Below, in pieces: positions 1 through 8,399 of a stretch of 64,000 bases of DNA. Each line of letters begins with the position of its first letter. Position 1 is the stretch's first letter. The stretch spans positions 1 through 64,000 of the forward strand of contig NZ_JAHGAJ010000036.1 in the NCBI RefSeq assembly GCF_030248535.1, written 5' to 3'. Origin of the DNA: Vibrio sp. D404a (GTDB lineage Bacteria; Pseudomonadota; Gammaproteobacteria; Enterobacterales; Vibrionaceae). A model generated the notes under the pieces. The model ran no database searches and was not told the DNA's origin. It was given only the letters and a program-made list of their open reading frames with translations. Both the position numbers and the translations under genes were made by a program.

Positions 1-323
1 CATTCCGAGATCTAAAAAGCCCAGCCTACGGGTTAGCACTCCGCCATAACAGAACACGTTGCCCCAAACGTATCGATATCTTGTTACTTATGGCATTGAT
101 GGCCGAAATCATCATGTGGTGGAACGGCTTAATCGCCATGCAAGCCAATTGGCATTACGACTTCCAAGCCAACACAATCAAGCATCGTCGGGTGCTCTCC
201 ATTCCTAGACTTGGTAAGGAAGTACGTTGTCATCGGAGGTACCGAATTCAAGAGTCCCAATATCACTGGGCAATGGTGGAATATCAGCGCTTAACGCATA
301 CCTGTGGACTAGGAGAATTATGA
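1..323 (+). CDS. IS4-family transposase, C-terminal part (cut by window edge)
   Basis: The reading frame is open from base 3 to a TGA at 321-323. It carries the C-terminal part of a DDE transposase of the IS4 family. The first residues, FRDLKSPAYGLAL, fit the segment after the catalytic glutamate in the YREK region. They are followed by a basic stretch (RHNRTRCPKRI) and a hydrophobic helix typical of these C-termini. The start lies off the left edge, so it is unknown whether the element is whole. No clear terminal inverted repeat is identifiable; the IS end would lie shortly after the stop, perhaps near 324-340. The family call rests on remembered conserved residues. Confidence 0.7.
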   Translation, partial: FRDLKSPAYGLALRHNRTRCPKRIDILLLMALMAEIIMWWNGLIAMQANWHYDFQANTIKHRRVLSIPRLGKEVRCHRRYRIQESQYHWAMVEYQRLTHTCGLGEL

Positions 324-363
324 GGGGATCCGCCAGCGCTTAACTAAACAGCAATAATTACAT

Positions 364-385
364 AGCCCTGCTTTCACGCAGGGCT
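364..385 (+). terminator. Hairpin terminator after the IS4 transposase
   Basis: An 8-bp stem (AGCCCTGC/GCAGGGCT) with a six-base loop is followed by a T-rich stretch (TTATTTAT). It sits between the transposase stop and the convergent LysR gene that ends at 405. Confidence 0.6.
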
Positions 386-404
386 TATTTATATATGACT
401 TTGG

Positions 405-1301
405 TTAAGTCAGCTCGACCTCACTGAGATAATCAACCAAGGCTCTCACCGCATGAGGCATATACTCACGCGAGGTAAAGTAAAGATAAACCGACAACTC
501 TGGCGGCCAATACGCTTCTAATACTGGCACGACGTTCCCTTGCTTGAGCTCTTCACTCAGCACCCAATCAGCAAGCCCGATGATCCCCCAGCTCTGACAC
601 AGTATCGCTTTGCCTGCGCTAAAACTGTCGACCACGATTCGTCCTTTCGGCAAAAAGCTATGCTCTGTTTCACCATCAAACAGACTCATGCTGCGCACCT
701 TGCCGCTCTCTAATGAACGAATTGGAATGCATTGGTGCGTAGCAAGCTCATCTAGTGTGCTTGGCAGCCCTTTTTCTTTAGCGTAAGCCGCAGAGGCAAA
801 TAAACCAATGCGCCCTGTCATGATCCGCTTGGCGATCAAGCGAGAGTCTTGATTCAGATAGGTACCAATCCCAAGGTCAAAACCATTCGAGGTTAGGTCG
901 ACACTGGCATCACTAAAGTGTAAATCCAACTCAATATTTTGGTGAGTTTCTGCAAAGTGCATCAAGTGAGGCAATAGCGTATCAACCCCTAGTGATGTGC
1001 TTGGTAGGTTAACCTTGATGGTTCCTGACAACTCGTTGTTGACACTCTGACTACTTGAGATGGCAGAAAAAATCGAATCGACCGCAGGAGAGAGTTGCTC
1101 AACCAACTCTCGCCCTACCGAGGTGAGACTTAATGAGTGTGACGAGCGATGAAACAGCTTGAGCTTCCATTCATCTTCGAGCTTGTTGATTGCCTTACTC
1201 ACCGCAGGGGTTGAGATACCTAAGTTGCGTGCAGCGGCGGAAAAGCTCTTCTCTTTCGCAACCTCTATCAGTATTGGGTGTTGACTCGGCAGTGATTTCA
1301 T
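405..1301 (-). CDS. LysR-family transcriptional regulator
   Basis: 298 aa, a normal LysR length. The N-terminal winged helix-turn-helix (about residues 5-65) includes SFSAAARNLGISTPAVSKAI, the standard LysR recognition region, followed by the LysR substrate-binding domain (about 90-290). The N-terminus is slightly short before the HTH. It is divergent from the secreted propeller protein at 1401, and the roughly 100-bp gap is where it would be expected to bind; it may control that gene. The inducer cannot be told from the sequence. The family is certain; the target is inferred from position. Confidence 0.9.
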   Translation of the reverse strand: MKSLPSQHPILIEVAKEKSFSAAARNLGISTPAVSKAINKLEDEWKLKLFHRSSHSLSLTSVGRELVEQLSPAVDSIFSAISSSQSVNNELSGTIKVNLPSTSLGVDTLLPHLMHFAETHQNIELDLHFSDASVDLTSNGFDLGIGTYLNQDSRLIAKRIMTGRIGLFASAAYAKEKGLPSTLDELATHQCIPIRSLESGKVRSMSLFDGETEHSFLPKGRIVVDSFSAGKAILCQSWGIIGLADWVLSEELKQGNVVPVLEAYWPPELSVYLYFTSREYMPHAVRALVDYLSEVELT

Positions 1302-1400
1302 AAACTTTTAGTTAAAGATAGTGTAATTGTTGTATTATAGATGGTTCAAGAGATCTCATCTAACATTTATATCAACGCAATTGATGAACGAGATTTTACT

Positions 1401-2330
1401 ATGTTTAAGCAACTTACTAATGCCCTATTACTTTCTGCATCGCTTTCGGTGCCATTTACTGCTTTAGCTCAGTCAAACACTGCAACTGACGCTATGATAG
1501 AGCCAGTAATCTCAATGCCTGCGGGTCACTTTTTTGAAAACCTGACTTACAAGAATGAGAAAGAACTGGTTGCCACGGACTACACGGGAATGTCGCTCTA
1601 TCAATACAGCGAAGATGGTGCCGCGAAACTACTAACTAAGGTAGACGGTCATCCAGTATCCATTCGCTTTGATGAAAACGGCACCGGTCTTTTGAGTGTT
1701 CACGAAACCTCAATCATGCAGGGCGCAAGCTTTCTAGACAGCATGGCGCTGTATAAAGTGACGCAAGACGGTCAACTAACACGCCTCATCGGGTTAGACC
1801 AAAGCGCATTCTTGAACGGTATGGCTTATCTTGGTGAGCAGCAATACCTGATTGCAGATGCCGCAAATGGAAAGATCTTCCACTTCGATATGAACACATC
1901 CAAACTCTCTATCTGGTTGGAAGATGAAAAGCTACAAGCGATGCAAGAGCGCCCAGGGTTACCTGGTGTAAATGGCATCCAACTTTACAAAGGTGACCTG
2001 TACTTCACTAATTCTGCGCAGCAGTTGCTTGGCAAAATCACCATCAAAGATGGTAAAGCGGGTGAATTAACCATCGTGCACAAAGGCATTCAAGCGGATG
2101 ATTTCATCATTGATGAGCAAGGTGATTGGTTCATTACTACGCACCACCACGAAGTAATTAAGTTTACTCCCGACGGCAAACAATCTGTGTTAGTTAGCCA
2201 CGGCATTGAAGGCAACACGGCGATTCAAATGAGTAACAAGGAAGCAGGCGTGTTTTACATCACCAACGACGGCGGCTTGTTGTTTGGTGGTACAAACCCG
2301 GCGGGACTTCACAAGGTGACGTTTAAATAA
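1401..2330 (+). CDS. Secreted SMP-30/gluconolactonase-like beta-propeller protein
   Basis: I chose the ATG at 1401 over the in-frame one at 1341, because it starts a clean signal peptide (MFKQLTNALLLSASLSVPF, cleavage near TALAQ). The mature protein of about 285 aa has repeated blade-like segments (GHPVSIRFDENG, YLIADAANGKIFHFD, PGVNGIQLYKGDLYFTNS, DGGLLFGGT). These resemble SMP-30/lactonase/NHL propellers, which bind a divalent metal and often open lactones. The predicted location is the periplasm. It is divergent from a LysR gene that may regulate it. No enzyme activity can be assigned with confidence; it could be a non-catalytic propeller. Confidence 0.7.
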   Translation: MFKQLTNALLLSASLSVPFTALAQSNTATDAMIEPVISMPAGHFFENLTYKNEKELVATDYTGMSLYQYSEDGAAKLLTKVDGHPVSIRFDENGTGLLSVHETSIMQGASFLDSMALYKVTQDGQLTRLIGLDQSAFLNGMAYLGEQQYLIADAANGKIFHFDMNTSKLSIWLEDEKLQAMQERPGLPGVNGIQLYKGDLYFTNSAQQLLGKITIKDGKAGELTIVHKGIQADDFIIDEQGDWFITTHHHEVIKFTPDGKQSVLVSHGIEGNTAIQMSNKEAGVFYITNDGGLLFGGTNPAGLHKVTFK

Positions 2331-2386
2331 TTCAAGCTCTGACAACTTGGTTAGCTCACAAATAGCTTAAGATGAAGAAATCGCAC

Positions 2387-3085
2387 CTAAAATGCGATTT
2401 CTTTACCATCACGGAAAAATCGTCCCGTCGGCCCATTATTTGGCAGTGTTGCAGCCCAAGTAATGCCTTTAGCGCCTAATTCGACTGGGCGGCCGCCACT
2501 GCCTCCCATATCGGTCGCAACCCAACCCGGACACACAGCATTTACTAAGATACCACTGCCCTTTAGTTGCTGAGCCAACATCAGCGTTAACGAGTTCAAG
2601 GCTACCTTCGACATGCTATATGCAGGCGTGTTGCCCGTTTGGCTATCTAACGCACCAGCGCCACTGCTGACATTCACAATGCGAGCCTGCTTGCTGGCTT
2701 TTAGCAAGGGAGTAAAGGTATTGACCATGCGCCACGCTCCATAGACGTTGGTATCCATTGCTTCTTGTACAGTGGTTAAGTCGGCGTTAATCACGGTTTG
2801 CCAAGTATCATAATGAATAGCCGCGTTGTTCACCAACACATCGATTCGCCCATACTGCTGTGCTACTAACTTAAACAAATCATCAACACTTGCTTGATCG
2901 GTAATATCAAGCTGCGCAGCAAATAGGTCATTCAACCCGATATCATTGACCGCCTGCTCGGCACTGCTTAGCTGCCTAGCCGTCACTACAACCATGTAGC
3001 CTTGCTTTGCCAACTGACGGCTGGTCTCTTTACCCAGCCCCCGGTTTGCGCCCGTGACTATTGCGATGGGTTGATTGTGTTTCAT
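2387..3085 (-). CDS. Short-chain dehydrogenase/reductase (SDR), carbonyl-reductase type
   Basis: 232 aa classical SDR. The N-terminal Rossmann motif TGANRGLG (about residues 12-19) binds NAD(P). NNAA (about 87-90) marks the central strand, and the catalytic Ser-Tyr-Lys set is seen in VNVSSGAGA and YSMSK. PGWVATDMGG is the typical C-terminal loop. It is cytosolic and likely reduces a carbonyl with NADPH, as in plant or animal carbonyl reductase-like SDRs; the substrate is unknown. It is convergent with the beta-propeller gene and divergent from the secreted hydrolase at 3367. The roughly 280-bp gap between them holds AT-rich sequence suitable for two promoters but no operator I recognise. Confidence 0.88.
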   Translation of the reverse strand: MKHNQPIAIVTGANRGLGKETSRQLAKQGYMVVVTARQLSSAEQAVNDIGLNDLFAAQLDITDQASVDDLFKLVAQQYGRIDVLVNNAAIHYDTWQTVINADLTTVQEAMDTNVYGAWRMVNTFTPLLKASKQARIVNVSSGAGALDSQTGNTPAYSMSKVALNSLTLMLAQQLKGSGILVNAVCPGWVATDMGGSGGRPVELGAKGITWAATLPNNGPTGRFFRDGKEIAF

Positions 3086-3366
3086 ACCTTACTCCTTAAC
3101 TCTTTTATGTTTTTAGCTTACGCCAAGCACACCTAAAAGAATTGCAAAATATTGCTTAGCATTTTGTATTTAGTTGATCTCTTAATTGAACAAAATTAGC
3201 TAGATAGAAAACTAAATGAGCTTGAGCAATAAAGTACAAAAACCCAAGCAGTAATCTTCAATCTTAAAACCCCACACTGCCATATTATTTCTCCATCGAA
3301 ACGCACAATGTTTAGCCGACACACTCACATGAGTTGGCTCGGTCAATGACAAAAGGGAGTATAAGT

Positions 3367-4341
3367 ATGTTGAAAAAAGCGCTTATCTCATCAGCATCTC
3401 TACTTTCAGCAACCTTAATCGCAGCAGCCGCTACGGCAAGTGAGGACAACATGACAGTTAACCTAGAACAAAGCATCAAACAAGCCATTCAACTTGATAC
3501 CAACGTTGGTAACCTTGCAGCAAACCTTTATCTTCCAGCAGGCATTGAAAAACCTCCTGTCGTGATTGTGACTGGCGCTTGGACGACTGTAAAAGAACAA
3601 ATGCCAGCAACGTACGCAAAAGCGTTAGCAGAGAAAGGCTATGCCGCAGTGACCTTTGATTTCCGAGGCTGGGGTCAATCTGAAGATGCAGTCCAGTACT
3701 TAGAAAACCCTACACGTAAAACTGAAGACATTCGCGCCGTCATCGAGGCAGTATCTAAACTGGACATGATTGATGCATCAAAAGTCGCAGGACTTGGTAT
3801 CTGTGCGTCGGCGGGCTATATGCTGGATGCTGTAGCAGGAAACGATAAAGTGCAAGCCGCGGCTGTTGTTGCCCCTTGGCTACATGACAAAGCGATGGCA
3901 ACGGGTATATACGGTGGTGAAGAGAGCGCTGCAAACCTCATTGCAGCGGCGAAGCAAGCACAAGACAGTGCAGAGCCCGTGATTATGGAAGCAGCAAGCA
4001 CCACCAACAGCAATGCACTGATGTATCAAGCGCCCTACTACACAGAAACTGACCGTGGCCTGATCCCTGAGTACGACAATAAATTCAACGTTGCATCTTG
4101 GGACGGATGGTTAAACTATAATGGGCAAGCAAGTGCGCCTATCCAAAACAAGCCTGTACTTATGGTGGTATCTGAGGATATGGCATTACCCGCAGGCGCA
4201 CACGCTTACCTTGAAAAAGCGAATGACAATGTAGAGGCGATTTGGCTAGAAGACGTGACTCAATTTGATTTCTATGACCAACCAAAGCCTGTGGCAGATG
4301 CAATTAATGCCGTTGTAATACACTTTGAAGAAAATCTATAA
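3367..4341 (+). CDS. Secreted alpha/beta hydrolase (YcjY/dienelactone-hydrolase-like)
   Basis: The start at 3367 is set by a Shine-Dalgarno (AGGGAG, 3355-3360) and a signal peptide, MLKKALISSASLLSATLI...ATAS. The mature protein shows an alpha/beta-hydrolase fold. An early strand and oxyanion region (VVIVTGAW) is followed by DFRGWGQS, and the nucleophile elbow reads LGICASAGYM. That pattern (GxCxSxG) is seen in YcjY-like hydrolases of the dienelactone-hydrolase superfamily. A late Asp/His region follows around VSEDMALPAGAH. The predicted location is the periplasm and the substrate is unknown. The NTF2-like gene starts 12 bp downstream, so the two are probably one transcript. Confidence 0.8.
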   Translation: MLKKALISSASLLSATLIAAAATASEDNMTVNLEQSIKQAIQLDTNVGNLAANLYLPAGIEKPPVVIVTGAWTTVKEQMPATYAKALAEKGYAAVTFDFRGWGQSEDAVQYLENPTRKTEDIRAVIEAVSKLDMIDASKVAGLGICASAGYMLDAVAGNDKVQAAAVVAPWLHDKAMATGIYGGEESAANLIAAAKQAQDSAEPVIMEAASTTNSNALMYQAPYYTETDRGLIPEYDNKFNVASWDGWLNYNGQASAPIQNKPVLMVVSEDMALPAGAHAYLEKANDNVEAIWLEDVTQFDFYDQPKPVADAINAVVIHFEENL

Positions 4342-4353
4342 GGCGGAGTGATC

Positions 4354-4914
4354 ATGTTTAAAACGATTCTCAAAGCATTCTCGCTCGTTGCACTTTCAGT
4401 GACAGCAGTGACCGCTCAAGCGAAAGCGTTAACCCAAGATGAAGCGAAGGTTCGCAGTGCAATCAATAGCTTTGCAGTAATGGCCGACCAAAATGCTTAC
4501 CAACATTTAGGTCGTCTATTCGCCCCAGAGGTTACCGTTGACTACACCTCACTATGGGGAGGTGAGCCTACAAAAACCACAAACGTTGACCTAATGAAAC
4601 AGTGGGCAGCATTCTTGCCTGGGTTTGATACGACTTACCACGAGTTAAGTAACCTTGAACTGCAACTAGATGGCGATAATGCATTAGCGACAGTAGATTT
4701 CACAGCTAGCCATTGGCTTGGTGACACTGGGTTTTGGTCGATATTTGGCTCTTACGAGTTCATGCTCAATCGAGCAAACACTGGCTGGGTAATTAACTCC
4801 GTCAAGCTCAATTATAAAGGTGAAACTGGCACCCGGGACGTACTCAGTGAGGCACCTAAATTTGCTAAGGAGAACCTCGTTCAAAGAGATTCAAAACTCA
4901 TAACCTTGGACTAA
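4354..4914 (+). CDS. Secreted NTF2/SnoaL-like protein
   Basis: The ATG at 4354 follows AGGCGGAG (4341-4348), so I do not use the upstream in-frame GTG at 4348. A signal peptide (MFKTILKAFSLVALSVTAVT, cleavage near AQAKA) precedes a SnoaL/NTF2 cone fold. In it are EAKVRSAINSFAVMADQNAY, LFAPEVTVDYTSLWGG and a late beta-sheet (HWLGDTGFWSIFGSYEF). These proteins act as small-molecule isomerases, hydratases or binding proteins. It is co-transcribed with the secreted hydrolase just upstream, which suggests a shared periplasmic substrate. The exact chemistry is not deducible. Confidence 0.75.
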   Translation: MFKTILKAFSLVALSVTAVTAQAKALTQDEAKVRSAINSFAVMADQNAYQHLGRLFAPEVTVDYTSLWGGEPTKTTNVDLMKQWAAFLPGFDTTYHELSNLELQLDGDNALATVDFTASHWLGDTGFWSIFGSYEFMLNRANTGWVINSVKLNYKGETGTRDVLSEAPKFAKENLVQRDSKLITLD

Positions 4915-4928
4915 AAATACGCAGAACA

Positions 4929-4977
4929 ATGCCGATGCACGCTTCTTTTCCCGATTAAAGCCTGAATCGGCATTTTT
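4929..4977 (+). terminator. Rho-independent terminator after the hydrolase/NTF2 pair
   Basis: The arms ATGCCGAT (4929-4936) and ATCGGCAT (4966-4973) are followed by a run of Ts to 4977. An inner stem CCGATT/AATCGG (4951-4970) is an alternative. Position and polarity fit termination of the 3367-4914 transcript. Confidence 0.65.
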
Positions 4978-5113
4978 GCCTTTGCCAATTAGAACCTAAT
5001 TTGAATCATTGATGTCACGCAACCCTTGACTAGGAAAACACCCCAAAGCAAGAAGGTATTACTGTTCATATTCCGCTATAGTCTGCTTAGAATAGAATCT
5101 GATTTTTAAACAA

Positions 5114-6037
5114 ATGGGCAAGGCTAACCGAATGGAATCTAAACTGAAATTTATCGACTTTAACTCCGATGAACTCTCTGACTGCGGTCAGGTTTTAGAT
5201 ATTGAGTTTTCGAATCGCGAGTTAGATTGGCCAGGTGTCATATTAGAAAAAGGAAGCTCGCCACACTTTTATCCTAAAAATGTATATACCCCCTATTTCT
5301 ATTTTGCACTCGCACTAGAACAGGATTTGAACTGGACAGCTGAAACTAATGGTAGCCTAGTTTCGTTAAAAACCACGCCGGGGGATGTTTGGATCAACCC
5401 TCCAAAGACGCCCTTTTCTCATGACATTTCCGAGCCCTGCTACTTTGTAATTTTAGCCATTGAGGAAGAGGCGTTTCTCTCCAGTTGCCCACTAAGCCTA
5501 GAAGGCAAAGATCTGCAATTTCTCAACAATTACAATGTGCCTGATGAAACTATCAAAGAGATCATCAAGTTGTTTATTCTTGAGGTTCAGGCAAAAGGAA
5601 GAAATGGTCACCTCTATCTGCAAAACCTGCTTTCGTTACTATCCACCCACTACATTCAAAACTATTCAAACTACGTTGACCAAAAGAACATTCAGGTCGA
5701 TTCATCAAAGTTTGAACAAAGGCATGTAGACAAAGTTGATCAGTATATTGAAGACAACATCGGCACCACTATTTCTGTCGATGATTTAGCAGAGTTATTG
5801 AACTGCAGTAAGTTCTATTTTCTGAGAGAGTTTAAAAAACTGATTGGCCTAACGCCTTATCAATACCTAATGAACAAGCGCTTAGATCAAGCCAAACACT
5901 TACTCTCTTTAGAAAGTGTAAACATTGCACTTGTTGGTCAAGAGTTGGGCTTTAACGATCAGTCTCACTTTACCCGAACATTTAAGAATCGCTTCAATAT
6001 GACCCCTGGACAATTTGTAAAACAGCATAATTCTTAA
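5114..6037 (+). CDS. AraC-family transcriptional regulator
   Basis: 307 aa. The N-terminal sensing region (about 1-190) is cupin-like, with a WINPPKTPFSHDI motif. It is followed by two C-terminal AraC helix-turn-helix units: ISVDDLAELLNCSKFYFLREF and the strongly conserved VGQELGFNDQSHFTRTFKNR plus MTPGQF. An alternative start at 5132 has a better-placed AAGG. The gene lies between the hydrolase/NTF2 operon and the DUF1254 gene on the same strand and could regulate either; the 330-bp gap before the DUF1254 gene makes that the likelier target. The inducer is unknown. Confidence 0.9.
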   Translation: MGKANRMESKLKFIDFNSDELSDCGQVLDIEFSNRELDWPGVILEKGSSPHFYPKNVYTPYFYFALALEQDLNWTAETNGSLVSLKTTPGDVWINPPKTPFSHDISEPCYFVILAIEEEAFLSSCPLSLEGKDLQFLNNYNVPDETIKEIIKLFILEVQAKGRNGHLYLQNLLSLLSTHYIQNYSNYVDQKNIQVDSSKFEQRHVDKVDQYIEDNIGTTISVDDLAELLNCSKFYFLREFKKLIGLTPYQYLMNKRLDQAKHLLSLESVNIALVGQELGFNDQSHFTRTFKNRFNMTPGQFVKQHNS

Positions 6038-6371
6038 ACCCGATACTGCGAACGCACAAAGGGAACCTTGAACTAAACCTTAGCTCGCTGTTTCAAGACA
6101 GACCTCGCCATACCTATGACATAAATGAACACCATCTCCCGAAGATCGACCATTACAGCGAGTGAGCAAGTTACTGATTGATCTGCGCCAGGCATATATT
6201 AGTGACATGCGCCTCACGCATAATTGATATCAAATTATATGATTGGATGAAATGAAACAAAATGTCTAAGGTTTAATCAACAGACGCGCTGGGTCGATAT
6301 CGATAGTGAATAATATATCGAGGAGATGGAGATTGAAGCGTGTGTCATTTGAACATAATTGGGGTTTCTTA
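6038..6371. other. Intergenic region upstream of the DUF1254 gene
   Basis: No gene is recognised here. It contains AGGAG at 6319-6323, ahead of an in-frame TTG at about 6333. That could be an upstream start of the DUF1254 gene, but the signal peptide argues for 6372. An imperfect GTGAC-N6-CTCAC dyad near 6202-6217 is too weak to call. Confidence 0.4.
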
Positions 6372-7856
6372 ATGTCTAAACTATTGTTAGCAACACTCAT
6401 TTCTTCTCTATCAGTTTCAGCTTTTGCAGCTCCGCAATACAGCGCAAATGTACCTGAAGAAATCATTACTCCAGACCAAGTGCAATCAAAATACTTGGGG
6501 GAAATGAAATACACATCAGGCGCACCCAATGAAGATACCTATCTAAAGGCGCGCGATTTTGTTGATACAGCCAGTGCAGTGCGCGTGTTTCTGTCGGGCA
6601 TTCAAGTGGCGTCTATGCAAGGCATGTTCGCCGGACACGAGAGTGTTGGCATGAAGCCCAATCAAACCGTTGGAGTTTCTGAAGGCATGCTCAATGCCCG
6701 CAGTATTTGGTTGACTCCGAATACCACTACACCCTATGTAACCAGTGAAGTAGATGTGAAAAATGGGCCCGTGATACTAGAGCTCGGAACGCCAGTGTTG
6801 GGTTTACTCGATAACGCCGCGTTTGAATTTTCCGGTAAAGTCGGCGTCACACACCCACAAGATCAAGGTAAAGGTGGTAAGTACTTCATTTATCACAATT
6901 CGTATGAAGGTGAGATCCCACAGGGTTACATTCCAATTAAAACCGACGGTTACCAACATTGGTTGCTTCTGCGTATCGTAGGCCAAAAATCCGATGTAGA
7001 AACGAACATCGCCAAGCTAAAAGAGACAATGAAACTGTACCCGTATGGTGAAAAAGAGCAGACAGAGTTTCTCAACTTAACAGACCTACAGTACAACACC
7101 GTGCATGCCATGAACGAAAAGTTCTATGACGAAATCAATGCTCTTATCCAGTACGAGCCTGTTGAGATTTGGGACCAAGAATGGATTGCGATGACAAAAG
7201 ATCTAGGCATTGAAAAAGGTAAGGCGTTTGCTCCTGATGAGCGCATGAAGTCGATTCTTTCTGAAGCCGCAAAAATTGCTACAGCGGAAGCGCGTGCAAC
7301 TTACTTTTACCCAGAAGAGAACATGAAGGTATATGACGACCGACATTGGTTTACTCCTCTTATTTCTGGACATGAGTTCCTAGATGAAAATGGAGTAGTG
7401 TCGATTGATGAGAGAGCGACCTTCCACTTTATGGCGACAGGGATTACACCTGACATGGTGACAAATACCGTGGGTAAAGGTTCGGCGTACCTACTTGCGA
7501 CACGCGATGGCGACGACCAGCTTCTTGATGGTGGAGAGCACTACACAGTGACACTGCCAAAAGATGTTCCTGTGGCGAACTTCTGGTCCTTCATGGTGTA
7601 CGACAACCAAACACGTTCAATGTTAGAGACGGATCAAAAGTCAGCCGGAGTCGATGGATTAAATAAAGCTCTCCGAAAAAATGAAGATGGTTCGGTCACG
7701 ATCCACTTCGCGCCAACGGCACCAAAAGGCTGGGAAGACAACTGGGTTCAGACCATGCCAAACAAAGGCTACAACGTTATTTTCAGAGCGTATGGTCCAA
7801 CAGAAACATGGTTTGATAAGTCTTGGCGCCCTGGCGACTTACAGCAGCAGAAGTAG
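6372..7856 (+). CDS. Periplasmic DUF1254/DUF1214 protein
   Basis: The start at 6372 gives a textbook signal peptide (MSKLLLATLISSLSVSAFAA). The in-frame region before it lacks coding character, although an SD-like AGGAG lies farther upstream. The mature protein of about 475 aa matches the two-domain DUF1254 + DUF1214 family. The N-terminal part has EVDVKNGPVILELGTP. The C-terminal DUF1214 part has TVTLPKDVPVANFWSFMVYD and a terminal IFRAYGPTETWFDKSWRPGD. Members are secreted and of unknown activity, and often lie near AraC or LysR genes, as here. Length and both domains look complete. Confidence 0.85.
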   Translation: MSKLLLATLISSLSVSAFAAPQYSANVPEEIITPDQVQSKYLGEMKYTSGAPNEDTYLKARDFVDTASAVRVFLSGIQVASMQGMFAGHESVGMKPNQTVGVSEGMLNARSIWLTPNTTTPYVTSEVDVKNGPVILELGTPVLGLLDNAAFEFSGKVGVTHPQDQGKGGKYFIYHNSYEGEIPQGYIPIKTDGYQHWLLLRIVGQKSDVETNIAKLKETMKLYPYGEKEQTEFLNLTDLQYNTVHAMNEKFYDEINALIQYEPVEIWDQEWIAMTKDLGIEKGKAFAPDERMKSILSEAAKIATAEARATYFYPEENMKVYDDRHWFTPLISGHEFLDENGVVSIDERATFHFMATGITPDMVTNTVGKGSAYLLATRDGDDQLLDGGEHYTVTLPKDVPVANFWSFMVYDNQTRSMLETDQKSAGVDGLNKALRKNEDGSVTIHFAPTAPKGWEDNWVQTMPNKGYNVIFRAYGPTETWFDKSWRPGDLQQQK

Positions 7857-7893
7857 TACTGTTTCTTACAGAGTACAGTTTCTAATAGGAAAG

Positions 7894-7918
7894 CGACGCT
7901 CATTAGCGTCGTTTTTTT
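7894..7918 (+). terminator. Rho-independent terminator of the DUF1254 gene
   Basis: Stem CGACGCT/AGCGTCG with a CATT loop, followed by seven Ts (7912-7918). Confidence 0.9.
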
Positions 7919-8399
7919 GTGTTTTCGAGAATTCAGTTAGCGTTAGTTCATTGACGCATATTTGTTCACCAACTCAATCATTTAATTGACAAAACTGGAC
8001 GCTGAGCGAGCCAATCAAGAATAAACCAAGCTAGGCAAACAAAAGACCTAATTGACCTGCTAATTACCTCAAACCCGTTGTGTTGTGCCAAAGAAATAGA
8101 AAAAGGGGAATAGCTTCCATCAAAAGGGATGCTAACCACTCCATACTCACAACCAAACTTTGTTTCAGTATTGATATAGGTGATTTGCGCTCGAACTGTG
8201 ACATTTTGTGTAAGAAGACTATCCCGCACAGAATGTGATGATTTTCACGCTTTCTCACTCCCCCATCGCTTTCTAGGAATTTTTCCTAGCCGATCTAAGC
8301 CCTCCTCTCATGTGGTTCAAAAACAGACTATCTACAATCGCTGGCAGTTAAAAGAAAGCGAGCACGCAAGTGCATCACACTAATACAAGAGAGTTCACG
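7919..8399. promoter_or_regulatory. uhpT upstream region: CRP-like site and CTAGGAA palindrome
   Basis: No gene is supported in 7919-8230. At 8234-8249, TGTGA-N6-TCACG is a near-perfect CRP site. At 8273-8289, CTAGGAA-TTT-TTCCTAG is a perfect 7-bp inverted repeat with a 3-bp spacer. In enterics uhpT is activated by both CRP and UhpA, so the palindrome is a good candidate UhpA site. That assignment is inferred from position; I do not recall a Vibrio UhpA consensus. Confidence 0.6.

Noticed and set aside
7978-8229. 83-codon minus-strand frame upstream of uhpT
   Set aside because: Not recognised, no good ribosome site, and a second overlapping frame exists on the same strand; kept as non-coding.
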